The notes under the pieces: model-generated
Seen by the model: only the letters and a program-made list of their open reading frames with translations
What the model was told of the DNA's origin: nothing
Databases searched by the model: none
Position numbers and translations under genes: made by a program
Shown here: in pieces, positions 47,601 to 58,812 of the stretch
How the letters are laid out: each line of letters starts with the position of its first letter
How positions within the stretch are numbered: position 1 is the stretch's first letter
NCBI GenBank assembly: GCA_905250025.1
Contig: CAJNOJ010000006.1
Span: 372,001 to 436,000, forward strand
Reading direction: 5' to 3'
Source of the DNA: Adineta ricciae
Taxonomy: Eukaryota; Rotifera; Eurotatoria; Adinetida; Adinetidae
DNA: 64,000 nucleotides

Positions 47601-50600
47601 AACCTTGCCCATCGCATAATACGATGCATAAGTCTTACCTAGAATTAATCATTAAGAAAGCTTTTTGTTTGATTAATTAAGTGTGTACAAACCGGAAGCA
47701 GTCGGTGCAACGATGATGATCGATTGCTGTTTATCAACTGCATCTAAAAACTTCACTTGCCATGGGTCCGGTATAAAATCCGGTAATCTTTGATCGGGCT
47801 CGCCTTGTTCACGTCGTGGCAATCGGCTATTGATCTTTTCCATTTGAAATCGATACCATTTTTCTGCTTCTAATGGACTCTCATTCACTAATTCTTCCAT
47901 GAACTTCTTATTTACATCAAATGCATTAGCAAGGTTTTCTAAATGTGTCATTTCACACAATGTTGCGAAGAAGCCAATTTGCAATAATTCAAAATGTGAT
48001 CTTTCTTCATTTGTTAGATTCGTTTTCTTCCTAAACGTACGTAAGAATTTTCGCTGTAGATCGAATTTCTTCTTCAAAATTTCCAGACGTTTGGTCGTAG
48101 TTTCGAAATTCTCTAAACTTCCATCAATTAAATTGATGGCACCAACGTAGTCATCGCTTTTGAATTGTTTCAATTGTGCTTCGACATTCTTAACTTTTTC
48201 AGCTTCGTCGTCCGTACGCTTATCTAGTAATCTTTTCGTATTTTGTTCGATGATTTTCTCGGCTTTTGTCGGTTGAGCTTTTTTCGGTTGGTTCTTATGT
48301 TGCTGTTTCTTCTTCCCAGCTGACGCGGCAGCCTCTGCTCGATCAGTGGTATTTTCGATTTGCTGTTGTGCAGGTGTTGAAGCAGTTGGAAGAATGATAC
48401 GATATTGATGATCTCTGACATCGCGCGTAGCCAACGATTTACCATATAAATCGAAATAATCGTATCTAGAAAAGAATCGAGTTATTGATAAAATTTAGAA
48501 ATGCGAAATTCTTTACAGTTTTTGTACATGTTTAGTTCGAAATCGATGATTAGTTGATTTGCTATGTGCACTGTCATTATCACGTATACGATCGATTTCG
48601 TCACCAGTCTATGAAAACGAAAATAGGCAAATGAAAATGTTCTTTGACAATAATCGACTTACTTCTTTGTACGTTTCCCAAGAGTGTTTACCTGAAAAAG
48701 GAAATTCTTTAGAAAATATGCTCGTGTCTAGTCAAGATCCTTTACCTCGACATTGTAGTATATATCTATCCTCTGCCGGAATCAAATCGAATGCTACAGT
48801 GTTACCATTCAAAGCGGATAGTGGTTTAAGATACGCATCGACAAATGGATTTGAGATTTTCAGAACTCTTTGCTTAACCGAAGTTTTCGTCTGCTTGTCA
48901 TTGATTGGTTGAACAGAGAAATTGATATAATTCGATTGAACTAATTGATTGATTGTATCTTGAAAGAGAGTTTCACTGAATGGAATGCGCAAGATTTCTA
49001 GGGATCGTTGAAGAATTTGATTTGTTCTTGAGTCGAGTCGTGCAGTCGCTGATTGATGAATGTGATAGAGGGTAAAAAGGAAGAGACGACCATCGAAAAG
49101 ATCAGCAATTTTCGATTGGGAACATTTTGATGTACATGCAGACAGATTGAATGCCAAGCGTTGTTGAAATTCACGAATAGATTGAGAAAATCTCGTATGA
49201 GTTTCGATCGATGGGATAGACAATGGTAAATGTCGATCGAGTAGAGAAAGACGAATGAGAAGTGCGACGTGGAGAATTAATAGCGGATTGAGTGATGAAA
49301 GAAATGATTCCTGGTTCGTTTTCTCGTTGAGGTCAATGATTGTTTGCAAATACAAATAGAGTCGAACATCATCTTCGCATAAATTTTCAAGTTCCTGTCG
49401 TTTTTGTTCTCCGGTGTAAGTATTGATGTTAATTTCAAACGACGTTATCGCCATGACTGTATCAAATAATTTCTTTGGACAATCCCGATCAAACTGAATT
49501 TGAAAACATTTCACGCTTGTTTCTGTTAATATGAATTTGTTCATTAAATAAAGTTGACATTGCACAGCATACTGATGATAGTTGCCGAAACAATGATAGA
49601 TACAAAGTAATTTTGCTAAAACATCTTTCGAAAAGAGACTATCATTCTCTCGATCAAATGTTGACATGTCATGGTAGAATACAAATAAGGGTCTTTCTTC
49701 ACGAATGAATTGCAAGTAATCACGATCATCATACCAAGAAACGAACCGTTTGATTTTGATTTTTCCTATTTTTTCCACATTTTCCGAAAGATGAGCGATT
49801 AAACATGCGCGAAGTAGATTAAGTATTGGACTATCTTCACGATAACAGTGATAATGGCATTCGAAAAAGACTAGAGTGTAATTGCACTTGTGCGATTGTT
49901 GAAAGAGCGTATGAAGGAATCGTTCGATGAGAAATATCAAATGCAATGTATTCCCGAACGATGAGTTTAGATGGATGTTTGTATGATGCGCCATAGATAA
50001 GAGCAGTGAATCACCATCGATTAGATATTGAGCTGTGTCACGAAATTCTTGACGAACATCAAGAAAAGCAGCTTGACGAGGATAGAGAATATCAAGATGC
50101 TTGGACAGGAAATTCGTGGTATTGATTTCATTGGTATCGCTTGATAAGAGCGATTGAATTGTTGCTAAGATAGGTTGATAGGATAGACGAGTCATTAAAG
50201 ATAGTTTTTCAGTTAACTGTTCCTGTTCATTCGGTGTTTTCGCTCCTTCGAAGAGATGAGTAGCAATTTGTTGTAAAACGACCAGGCCAATTTTTTCAAT
50301 GTCGCTTCTTCGATACTGTTCGAGTGAATCATAGTAAAGACTAATAAAATGTGGATATTTTTGTTGACAATAATGTAAGAGACGAAGCAATCGTTGGCAT
50401 TGACGAACAGTATCGACATAAAAATCCGTTGCTTTATTCGATGAATAACTCTGAAAAGTAAAATATGCAATCGATAATCAAAACAATTCAATATAATTTA
50501 TAGTTACATTTCCATTCGATGAAGATTTGTTTTGATTATTATTTTGTTTTTCGTCAGAATCATCATCATCATCATCGTCATCTTCTTCAGATGAAGACGT

Positions 50601-50828
50601 CATTGTTAATTCTTTAGAATTCTGCCCGTTATCGACATGGCTTGATGTAGATACACTGGCAAACCGATGCACCTGTTGTATTGTACGTAAAACCGTTTGT
50701 TCCCAGTCCTTAAGATAACGTACATGGAATAAATCGGGAGATTTCGAAATATTCTCATAAAACATCATCTCGGACGTTGTTTCCGTATCCAGTAAATAGT
50801 GAAGAAAAGTTTCTATTTGGTTGTTCAT
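44691..50828 (-). CDS. DDX60: DDX60-like superfamily 2 helicase
   Basis: A large multi-exon gene, roughly 1,800-1,900 residues (human DDX60 1,712). The start at 50828 is the first real ATG ([13 protein letters not shown]); the frame upstream has no ATG. After an acidic stretch (eight Asp, near 50560-50585) comes the long N-terminal region of the family, largely in one exon from about 50450 to 48750. Helicase motifs, split by introns, are APTASG|KTYAS (motif I), [11 protein letters not shown] (Ia), [11 protein letters not shown] (II), GLSATVNN (III) and [15 protein letters not shown] (VI). DDX60 is a Ski2-related cytoplasmic helicase linked in vertebrates to antiviral RNA sensing and IRES repression. 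Ski2 itself has other flanking domains, and the DEIH box and N-terminal length favour DDX60. Function in this animal is inferred. Confidence 0.88.
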
Positions 50829-51732
50829 TTTGACAGTTGACAAAATGACTTTCGACCGAGCCTATATATATGTATTTAGTGTATGGGTAAAAAAACCCGG
50901 TCAAACATTAATCTTTTCCACGCGCAGAACGCAAGAAAAAAAAAGCCTAAGTCATAACAATAATTTCGTAATGACATGACTCATACTGGTTAGGTAATAA
51001 CTGGAGTACATGCATTTTTGTTCGGTTGGTGCAGAGAGAATTACAGACAAGATGATGAAATTTCTATTGAGTAAGTAGCGGACTAAAAGAAAATAAAAAT
51101 TCAAAACTTCTTTTTTCACAATTCTCAACTCTCAACAATAATATGTTTACTAGTTTAAAAACATAACATATCAGTAGAATGATTTGTTCTGTCTTCATTG
51201 TCATAAGATCCATTCAATTATTGTTGGTCATTCTTCAGTCTTTTCTTGAGAAACGAGTTTTGACTAAAAATGTTCAATCTTACTTTAAACCGAAGTATGT
51301 TTCATGTACTCCAGATCAACACACACTACACTATATGCAATCTTGAATGAGCATGACGATAAACATTAGCACAACATAGATTTTCAGCAGAAATTAGACG
51401 TAAAAGCTCCTATTAGAAAGAGTTTTACACTTGAAGAACACGTGTGGGAAAATACCAAGTTGACATAGCAATGATGACTATGGTTTCTGACATCTTCTGA
51501 TGTTTATATGACCAATTTTTTTACGAATAGATAGTCTTTCTAAACAGCGTTATTTGAGTTCCAGGTTGCTTGAAACTCACATGTTATTTTGCAAGTAATT
51601 TTTATCTGAGAAAACTGATTCAGATTTGAATCATTTTATTTCTTTGTCTAAATTGCAATGAAATCTCCTATCACAATGTGCTTTTCCGTAAAAAAAATGA
51701 AGAAACTACATATATACGAGGAATATCTATCC
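50829..51732. other. Intergenic between DDX60-like start and MPPE1-like stop
   Basis: About 900 bases, AT-rich, both flanking genes on the minus strand. It includes the DDX60-like promoter side and the 3' UTR of the metallophosphoesterase. No gene, repeat or RNA is evident. Confidence 0.4.
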
Positions 51733-53216
51733 TCAACGTAAAAGTTCAAATATTTGAATTAAAGTACGTCGTGAAAATAATGAAGTGACAATCATGAATA
51801 GCACTGCAAATATCACATAAAATATATAAAAACACAATGCTGTGTATCTTTTTGGTGTTAACAGAATAGTCACATGAGCAGTTTGACTTTCTAAAACCAT
51901 ATAACAAATGAAATCATATCGACTTTCATGACAACCTACCGCTATCTAACAGAAGTACAACATATCCAATTCGATTCACACCCATTCGATATGAACATGT
52001 GGGAACTGATATTTCATAGATGAGATTCTTCTGACCTAAATCTATCGTATAGAACGGCCGTGTCAAGTATTCTTCAGCAAGAATTGTATTCTTCATTGAT
52101 ATACGATCATACATTGTTATGGAAAACTAATAACAAAGAGTATCTGATTGTACATAAGAAAAGATCGTAATCTTTACATACATGGTGACTGTCACCTTTA
52201 AGGATAAGATTTGGTTCCAGATCATTCATAAACGGTTTAACAAAATTGGCCGTACGTCTCACGATCGGCCAATGATTTAATACAATACGAAATATCGCTG
52301 TCATCGGATGAGTATGTATTTGTTCCATGATCAGATCACGTTTTCCATTCGTGTATGAATCGAACATGTCGATATCTAACTAAAACATATTCAGAACAAT
52401 ATATGGAAAAAAGCTTATCGAATAAATGAAATTACTTTTAAAAATTGTATGTCATTCTGATGATAGAGTGCAACATTTCGACCGAAAAAGTTTCGAAAGC
52501 GTTGTCTTAACATTGGTTGCTTATCGCCATAATACTCGCCGCCCACATCATTATCACCCGACACGATAATATAACGTTGTTCATGATTTTTATAATCAAA
52601 TATGGAATCAAATCGTTCGAAATATCGTTTGAATTCATCATCTGACGCTGATAAACCTTCGTCGAATATGTCACCAAGAAACGCAACCCAATGTGGGTTA
52701 ATATAAGCGTTAACTTGTGCGAACGTTTTTCTAATATACCTAAAAACAACACAGTGGTCTTGTGCATGAATACTGAACAACATACCGATCAGCATCTGTT
52801 CGAGTGATAAAGCCAAAGATACCTTCATCTTTTTCGCCAATTAATTGAGGATCGGCAACAAGTAGAAGCTTCTCCACCGTAGGTCTATAATAAAAACAAT
52901 ATTCAAGTTTCTGATTAAATTGTTTAGTCAAACATGAATAGAATTCAATCGGTCTCTTCTTACTTTTTCGCGATTTCTTCAATATTCGGCCAACGTAGTC
53001 GTGCCACTTGATAGGCTAAACTTTCATTGATAAAAATGACAATTAAACCCAAAATAATTACTATCCCAAGAGGTTTCAATTTCCATCGTTTGAATCTGAT
53101 TAAAACAAACGATGTGTATTCGGTACAAATGTCATTATTTCTCACTTGGTGTACCAAACTGATTGAATATACAACCTACGAAGTCGAAGTCTCCATGCTG
53201 TGTGCACTTGACTCAT
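51733..53216 (-). CDS. MPPE1/Cdc1-like membrane metallophosphoesterase
   Basis: Multi-exon. The first coding exon is 53216-53146 (MSQVHTAWRLRLRRLY), in phase with an exon encoding an N-terminal membrane anchor (LGIVIILGLIVIFINESLAY). The phosphoesterase core follows: LLLVADPQLIGE, VAFLGDIFDEG, VSGDNDVGGEYYG, VLNHWPIVRR and LILKGDSHH. The last exon, 51890-51733, encodes a second membrane segment (CFYIFYVIFAVLFMIV) and a short tail. Two anchors around a luminal catalytic domain is the layout of MPPE1 (PGAP5), which removes a side-chain ethanolamine phosphate from GPI anchors in the ER, and of yeast Cdc1/Ted1. Several usual metal ligands differ: DxH is DPQ, GNHD is GDND, and GHxH is GDSH. Whether this is an active subfamily or a degenerate enzyme is unknown, so no symbol is assigned. 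Confidence 0.82.
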
Positions 53217-53403
53217 CTTATCGAATTAAACTTTCATGTAGAAATCATTGTGAAAAATTTATCTGTAAAAAGATCATATCTTCGAGTTTAATAAAAGAGC
53301 AAACAAATATATACTTATATAAATAGAAAATAATTCAAACAAACGAGAAATATATTAAATTACAATGAAACAAAATGACAGGCAAAACAGTCTCGACTTT
53401 CGT

Positions 53404-56400
53404 TTAGTCACTGGTATTCTTCTCATAGATCTTTTTCATACGTTTGATTGCATCGTACAAATCATGTGGAAATGTCGATATTGTGTCATTGAGTCGCAAT
53501 GATATACTATACATTTCTTTATAATCATCATAAAGTAATTTCTTATTACTTGTTATTTTCAATATTTTCACGATCTCTTTGAGAAATGTTTGGATACGTC
53601 CGTTTAATATTGCAAGAAGACGCTGTGCTTCTTGTGCGAACATTTCGTTGTAGTCATCCGGATCTGGACTGGTACGATGTTGATCGATAATACCGACTGT
53701 TTCTTCACATCGAAAGGAGAAGTTTAAACCTTGTTGGGAAAATTTTAATCTTGAGGGGTTATCTGTTGCATCTAGAAATATTTCCTAGATAGATTTCGAA
53801 CGAACGAAAATCAACTTACTCTGAAGTTCGAAATCGGCCAGTGCGACTTCTTCAATCAATAATCGTAAATATTCAAGTGGATTGTCATGCGGTGAAAATA
53901 ATTTCAACGCTTTATCATAATGTAACGAAGCTAGAGAACGTAAATGCTTTCGACGAACTTTATTATCCTAAAAGTAAAATCGAATCAAACAGATGAAGAC
54001 TAAGGTGATGGAAAAACGTACTTCAGTGCGAAAAGCATTGTGCAATAATGATGCTAATCGATGATGGATTGTACCTGCTCGATATTTCGCTAATGAATAT
54101 CGATCAGAATACGGGTGATTAAGTTCAACATCAAGGTACTTCAATGCGCGTGTCATACATTCAATAACTTCTTTCTCGACCTGGAACAAACAAACAAACA
54201 AATGAAATGATTGGCGACATCAGACAGAACTACACTTACATCTTCTTGTGACATTGTTGTCAATGGTGCATGATCTTGTAAAGATGTGGCCATAGCGAAG
54301 TAACTATTCGATAACTCCCATGATAATGTTCGATAAACTTCGAATAGTTCAGTGCGATTTTCAACTAATTTTAAACCTCGTAGATAGTAATCGAATGCTT
54401 TATGATAACTTTGTCGTTCTTCTTGAGAGAATTCATCCCGGCTACCATCGATGATTGGCGCATAGAATTGTGCATGATATCTCATCAGACGACCAAGATT
54501 GGAATTTAATAGTGCAACATTGGAAATGTCATGAATCTTTTCAAATGCTTGTATACCAGCATCGAAACTTTCAAAACTTTTTCGAAATAGTTCTTTGATT
54601 TCCTGAAAGACATTTTTTTTGTCTTGACATGGAATTGCAAACGAATATTTGCTTACTTTGGTTCCATCTTGATCGCAAGTTTTTATCGCTTGAGCACATC
54701 GATTCATCCAATACACTCCCATTTCATTTCTTACGTTGCCCAAACGTTTCATTAGAACACGAAGTCGTTCTTTTTCATACTCGCCAAGGTGACGAACGAC
54801 ATTGATCGCATATTCATACGCATTCGCACTCGCACAAAGATTATGCTCAACGACCGGTGTCAATTCAAATACCCAGGAAAATTCTACAGATCAGAAACGG
54901 AAATTCATCATAAAAAATCCAGAGAATCAAACATACCAGATGAATTTTCATCGATACCAATTTCATCGATCGTATTTTGAATTTCGATGTCAATTTCATT
55001 GGTAACTTGATATTGTTCACGAAATTTTTCAATCTCTTCCGTTGACAGTACATGTGATATCATTAAACGACAATCACCTGCAACACTCATTATATTGGAT
55101 AACAATTTTCGACATTCAACATGACTATTATTTAATTCGACTGATTGAAGTTTCAATTCTGCACTGTGACAGTTTAACGATAGACGGAGATATCGTAAAC
55201 AAGAGCCGTAGTTTTTTTCTCGTTCGTATCGATGCACAAGTGCAAAATAAGCAGACGCTGCTTTGTGTAAAATAATTGCCTTCAAACGTCGATCGCTTGT
55301 TAGGTGATTTTGGTTATCGATTAGGAATTTTGTGCCATATCGCCTTGGCTGATTAGGTAAAGGAATAACCACTTTGGATTTGTTTGCGCTGTTATGACTT
55401 GCGGGTTCAGGTCCATCAGAATTTGCTGTTGACGATTGAGAACGACGATGAATTGCATTGCTATGTATTGCCTATCAACGTAAACAACATAACTTCGTAT
55501 GTAAACTTTTTATAGATCGTCTCACCGCTACTAAGTATTTCAATGCTTCACGAGCTCGTCCGTCAAGATTACCATGTATCGGATTTAGTCGTGGCACATC
55601 AGGATTCTTTCGATATCGATGTTGTTGCGGTTGTATCAATGTTTTAATATCGACACAGGCACAAGTCACTGATTCCTTATCGCTATCAAACGATAACTAG
55701 AAGAAAAATTAAATCGAATACACGACGAACTAGAGAGAATCGTGTCTTACATCATCTTTGAAAGCTTCCGATTCGAATGTTGTCTCATTTCCATTGAAAT
55801 GCCAACTTTGTTCACCTATGTTATCATCAATAAACAGATCCGACATCATGTATGCAGCTGCACAGTAATATTCCGGATACTTTTCTGGATCAAGCATGTC
55901 AAGACAATGTTTAAGTAATGTACGAATCGTTCCCGATTCTTTCAAACGCGTTTCATAATCTGACTTCAATACCAGATTATGTGCCATCTTATATAATAAA
56001 CTAGCAACTGGCACTGTATAAGGATTATCATCGCGATCTGTTTCGCATAGACTTGTTAAATCATACAATTTGACAATATCATCATCAGGACCTGGAAAAA
56101 CACATATAAACGTGAAGATTCTCATCGAATTCAAATGATTTACCTTTGAATAACCAATATGTGTGTCCTTCTTTGGTGGCATTTGCTTTCAGAAAAGATA
56201 GAAGATTGGTCGCTAAATCACGAATGACACTTGGTGGAAATTGACATCCTTCACGGTATGGTATATCTTCCGTCTTGATGATTTCATACGATTGAACAAT
56301 ACCATCAACGTGATAACACATAGCTAATTCAGGAACATTACACATTAAATTATCCAACCAACAATCAATGCCAGTTAGAACATTGATGGGTTTATTCATA

Positions 56401-57527
56401 TCTCTAAATGAACGAAAGATTTCGAACGAAGAATTGTTGGAATTGTTTTACCTTAATCGAAGACTGACAGCTGGATGTTGTTCATCACCGAAGATAGGTA
56501 GATCGGATCCGATTAACATTTTCATGTTTTCAAATGTCCAATTGACCGTTCTTTGAAATGGTGACGATGTAAAATTCGTATTCTTATTTTCGTTATTTTC
56601 ATCTTCGATGTTATTGTTTGCATTGACAATTTCTTTGATTTGTTGAAGAAGTGCTGCCGCCGTGGGTGTTTCTGTGGATGACGATTCACCATTGTTGGAA
56701 TTGGAACGCATTAGTTGTGGTAATTCAACGCTATAGATAGAAAGATTGAACGAAAAGCTCGCTTCTTGAGAAAGAATACCTTTGACAAAGAAATTTAATA
56801 AGACGATCTTTGCGTATTAATTCATCGCGTGTTTTGTTTTTCTTATAAAAATGTTTAACTGAAATATTTCGTAGAATTGTATCAAGGAAAAAATCGCGAA
56901 ACCACGTCCATTCATTCTAAAAGTAAAACAAATCTCAACGAACATTGGGATTTATTAATCTGGCAGTTGCCATACATTTTCTAAGCGTAGTAAATGAGAA
57001 TGAACATCGAATTCATCGAGAAGTATCGTTCGGCCTAGACGATGGACAATCATGGAAATTTGACTGTGTTTGTTAAACGGAACTTTGAGTAGTTTCTTGA
57101 TATGCTATTGTCGAAAGAAAAGAAGAACAGGTAATGATGTTTATTTGGAATAGTGACAAAGCGTACCTCTGCATCCGATATCACATCAACTTCCCCTAAA
57201 CTATCAGTATGTGCATTTGCTGAATGAAAACTGGAAAAGGAAAGAAGAGCATTGATATTTTGTGGTATATTCACTATTACCTGCCGAATATATCATCATG
57301 ATTCGTTCGTTGTTGAAGCCAATATGAAAGTAACAAGGCAAGTTCATTGTTCCAGACAGGTTTTTGATCGAGGTCTAAATATTACATAGATTGTTCAATA
57401 CGGTTCTCGAATGCGGGAGAATGTCACTCGTTTTACCTGTATCTTTATCCAAAAAGTTACATTTTATGTATGGTACAGTGCTCGGCGGAGTAACCGAAAC
57501 AAGACTTGATGATGAAGGTTGAGACAT
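53404..57527 (-). CDS. EDRF1: Erythroid differentiation-related factor 1 homolog
   Basis: A minus-strand gene with about 14 short introns. The start is at 57527 (MSQPSSSSLVSVTPP). The conserved N-terminal half contains NVLTGIDCWLDNLMCNVPE, LAMCYHVDGIVQSYEIIKTE, SFLKANATKEGHTYWLFKG, DIVKLYDLTSLCE and GTIRTLLKHCLDMLDP, all matching EDRF1. The C-terminal half has TPR-like helical repeats (for example KAFDYYLRGLKLVENRTE) and ends in an alpha-helical segment KRMKKIYEKNTSD. In vertebrates EDRF1 is linked to globin expression and erythroid differentiation. Its presence in an animal without red cells points to an older, poorly understood role. The ATG faces NIT2 across 237 bp. Confidence 0.92.
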
Positions 57528-57764
57528 GATGCAATCAATAGTCTGAAGGAAAGGAAATTTCAAAGAGAAAGTTCGTTCGTTTTCTCGAAGATGCGAAAGA
57601 CTGAGAGACAGACAAGAGACGAAACGTATATAAATAAATATGATTCGTACACGTCAAAGAGAAGACCAATTAAAATTCTGCCTAGATGTCGTCCGATGTA
57701 TTATTCTAGGAAGAGAAACTTTTATTGACTTCATAAACATATTTCACCGAAAAAACTACACCAT
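57528..57764. promoter_or_regulatory. Short bidirectional intergenic region EDRF1 / NIT2
   Basis: Only 237 bases separate the divergent start codons of EDRF1 (minus, 57527) and NIT2 (plus, 57765), so both core promoters and 5' UTRs must fit here. No TATA box is placed convincingly for either direction. Shared promoter use is inferred from the spacing alone. Confidence 0.5.
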
Positions 57765-58610
57765 ATGACGTCAAAATTGAAAGTAGCTTTGATACAATTT
57801 CTTGGCTCAACTTCGAAACAACAAAATATCAAACGAGCCTGCGATTTAATTCGACAAGCAGCATCAAACGGAGCACGTTTAATTGTTCTTCCTGAAATCT
57901 GGAATAGTCCATATGGTGTCAAATACTTCGCTCAGTATGCTGAATCCATACCGAATGGTGAAACAGTCGAGGCTCTTAGTGCATGTGCACGACAAGCCAA
58001 CATCTATCTTGTCGGTGGTTCTATACCTGAACGTGAAGGGGATAAACTTTACAATACATCGACTATTTTTGATCCCAATGGCGAATTATTAGGAAAGTTT
58101 CGTAAAATACATTTATTTGATATTGATATCCCCGGCAAAATAACTTTCAAGGAAAGTGATGCGTTGGCTCCTGGTCAACAGTTGTTTACATTTGATATTG
58201 ATCAGAAGTATCGTGTTGGTCTTGCTATTTGCTATGATTTACGTTTTCCATTATTAGCATCGCTATATTCCAGTCGACAATGTCATCTTTTGCTTTATCC
58301 TGGTGCATTTAATATGACCACAGGTCCAGCGCATTGGGAATTATTGTTACGTGCACGTGCATTGGATAACCAAATGTATGTGGCTGGTGTTAGTCCAGCA
58401 CACGATGACCAAGCAGATTACAAATCTTGGGGGCACACAACTTTAGTTGATCCATGGGGAACAGTTGTTAGTAAATGTGAACTGAACGAAGAAATTATCT
58501 ACGGTGATATTGATGTTGAACACTTAAACACAATACGGAAACAACTACCGTATCTATCACAACAAAGAATTGATATCTATACATTGAGTGAAAAGAAGAA
58601 TGACAACTGA
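57765..58610 (+). CDS. NIT2: Omega-amidase NIT2
   Basis: A single uninterrupted 281-residue frame (human NIT2 276). NIT2 is a nitrilase-superfamily amidase that hydrolyses alpha-ketoglutaramate and alpha-ketosuccinamate to the keto acids, completing glutamine transaminase reactions. The catalytic triad is visible: Glu44 in LIVLPEIWNSPY, Lys114 in FRKIHLFDIDIPG, and Cys156 in LAICYDLRFP. HLFDIDIPGKITFKESD and YPGAFNMTTGPAHWELL are typical of NIT2 rather than NIT1. The gene has no introns and lies head-to-head with EDRF1. The OGFR-like gene starts 203 bases downstream on the same strand, so the two may share a tight intergenic region. Confidence 0.96.
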   Translation: MTSKLKVALIQFLGSTSKQQNIKRACDLIRQAASNGARLIVLPEIWNSPYGVKYFAQYAESIPNGETVEALSACARQANIYLVGGSIPEREGDKLYNTSTIFDPNGELLGKFRKIHLFDIDIPGKITFKESDALAPGQQLFTFDIDQKYRVGLAICYDLRFPLLASLYSSRQCHLLLYPGAFNMTTGPAHWELLLRARALDNQMYVAGVSPAHDDQADYKSWGHTTLVDPWGTVVSKCELNEEIIYGDIDVEHLNTIRKQLPYLSQQRIDIYTLSEKKNDN

Positions 58611-58812
58611 AAATTTTAATTCGTATGAAAGGTCAAACATCCAAAATGTTTATTTTAGATTTCTACTGGATCTATCTCTTCCCTTTTTGATTAAAGTTAA
58701 AGATTTTCGTCTTTCGCTGCATAAGCTTCTTTTAGCTGTTTTGATTATCGTTGATTGCATAAGACTTCACGAATATATTAAAAATCATTCGTTTCATTCT
58801 AGATATACATAT

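Noticed and set aside
50829..50843. Upstream start for the DDX60-like protein at 50843
   Set aside because: The codon at that point is TTG, not ATG; the first ATG in frame is at 50828.
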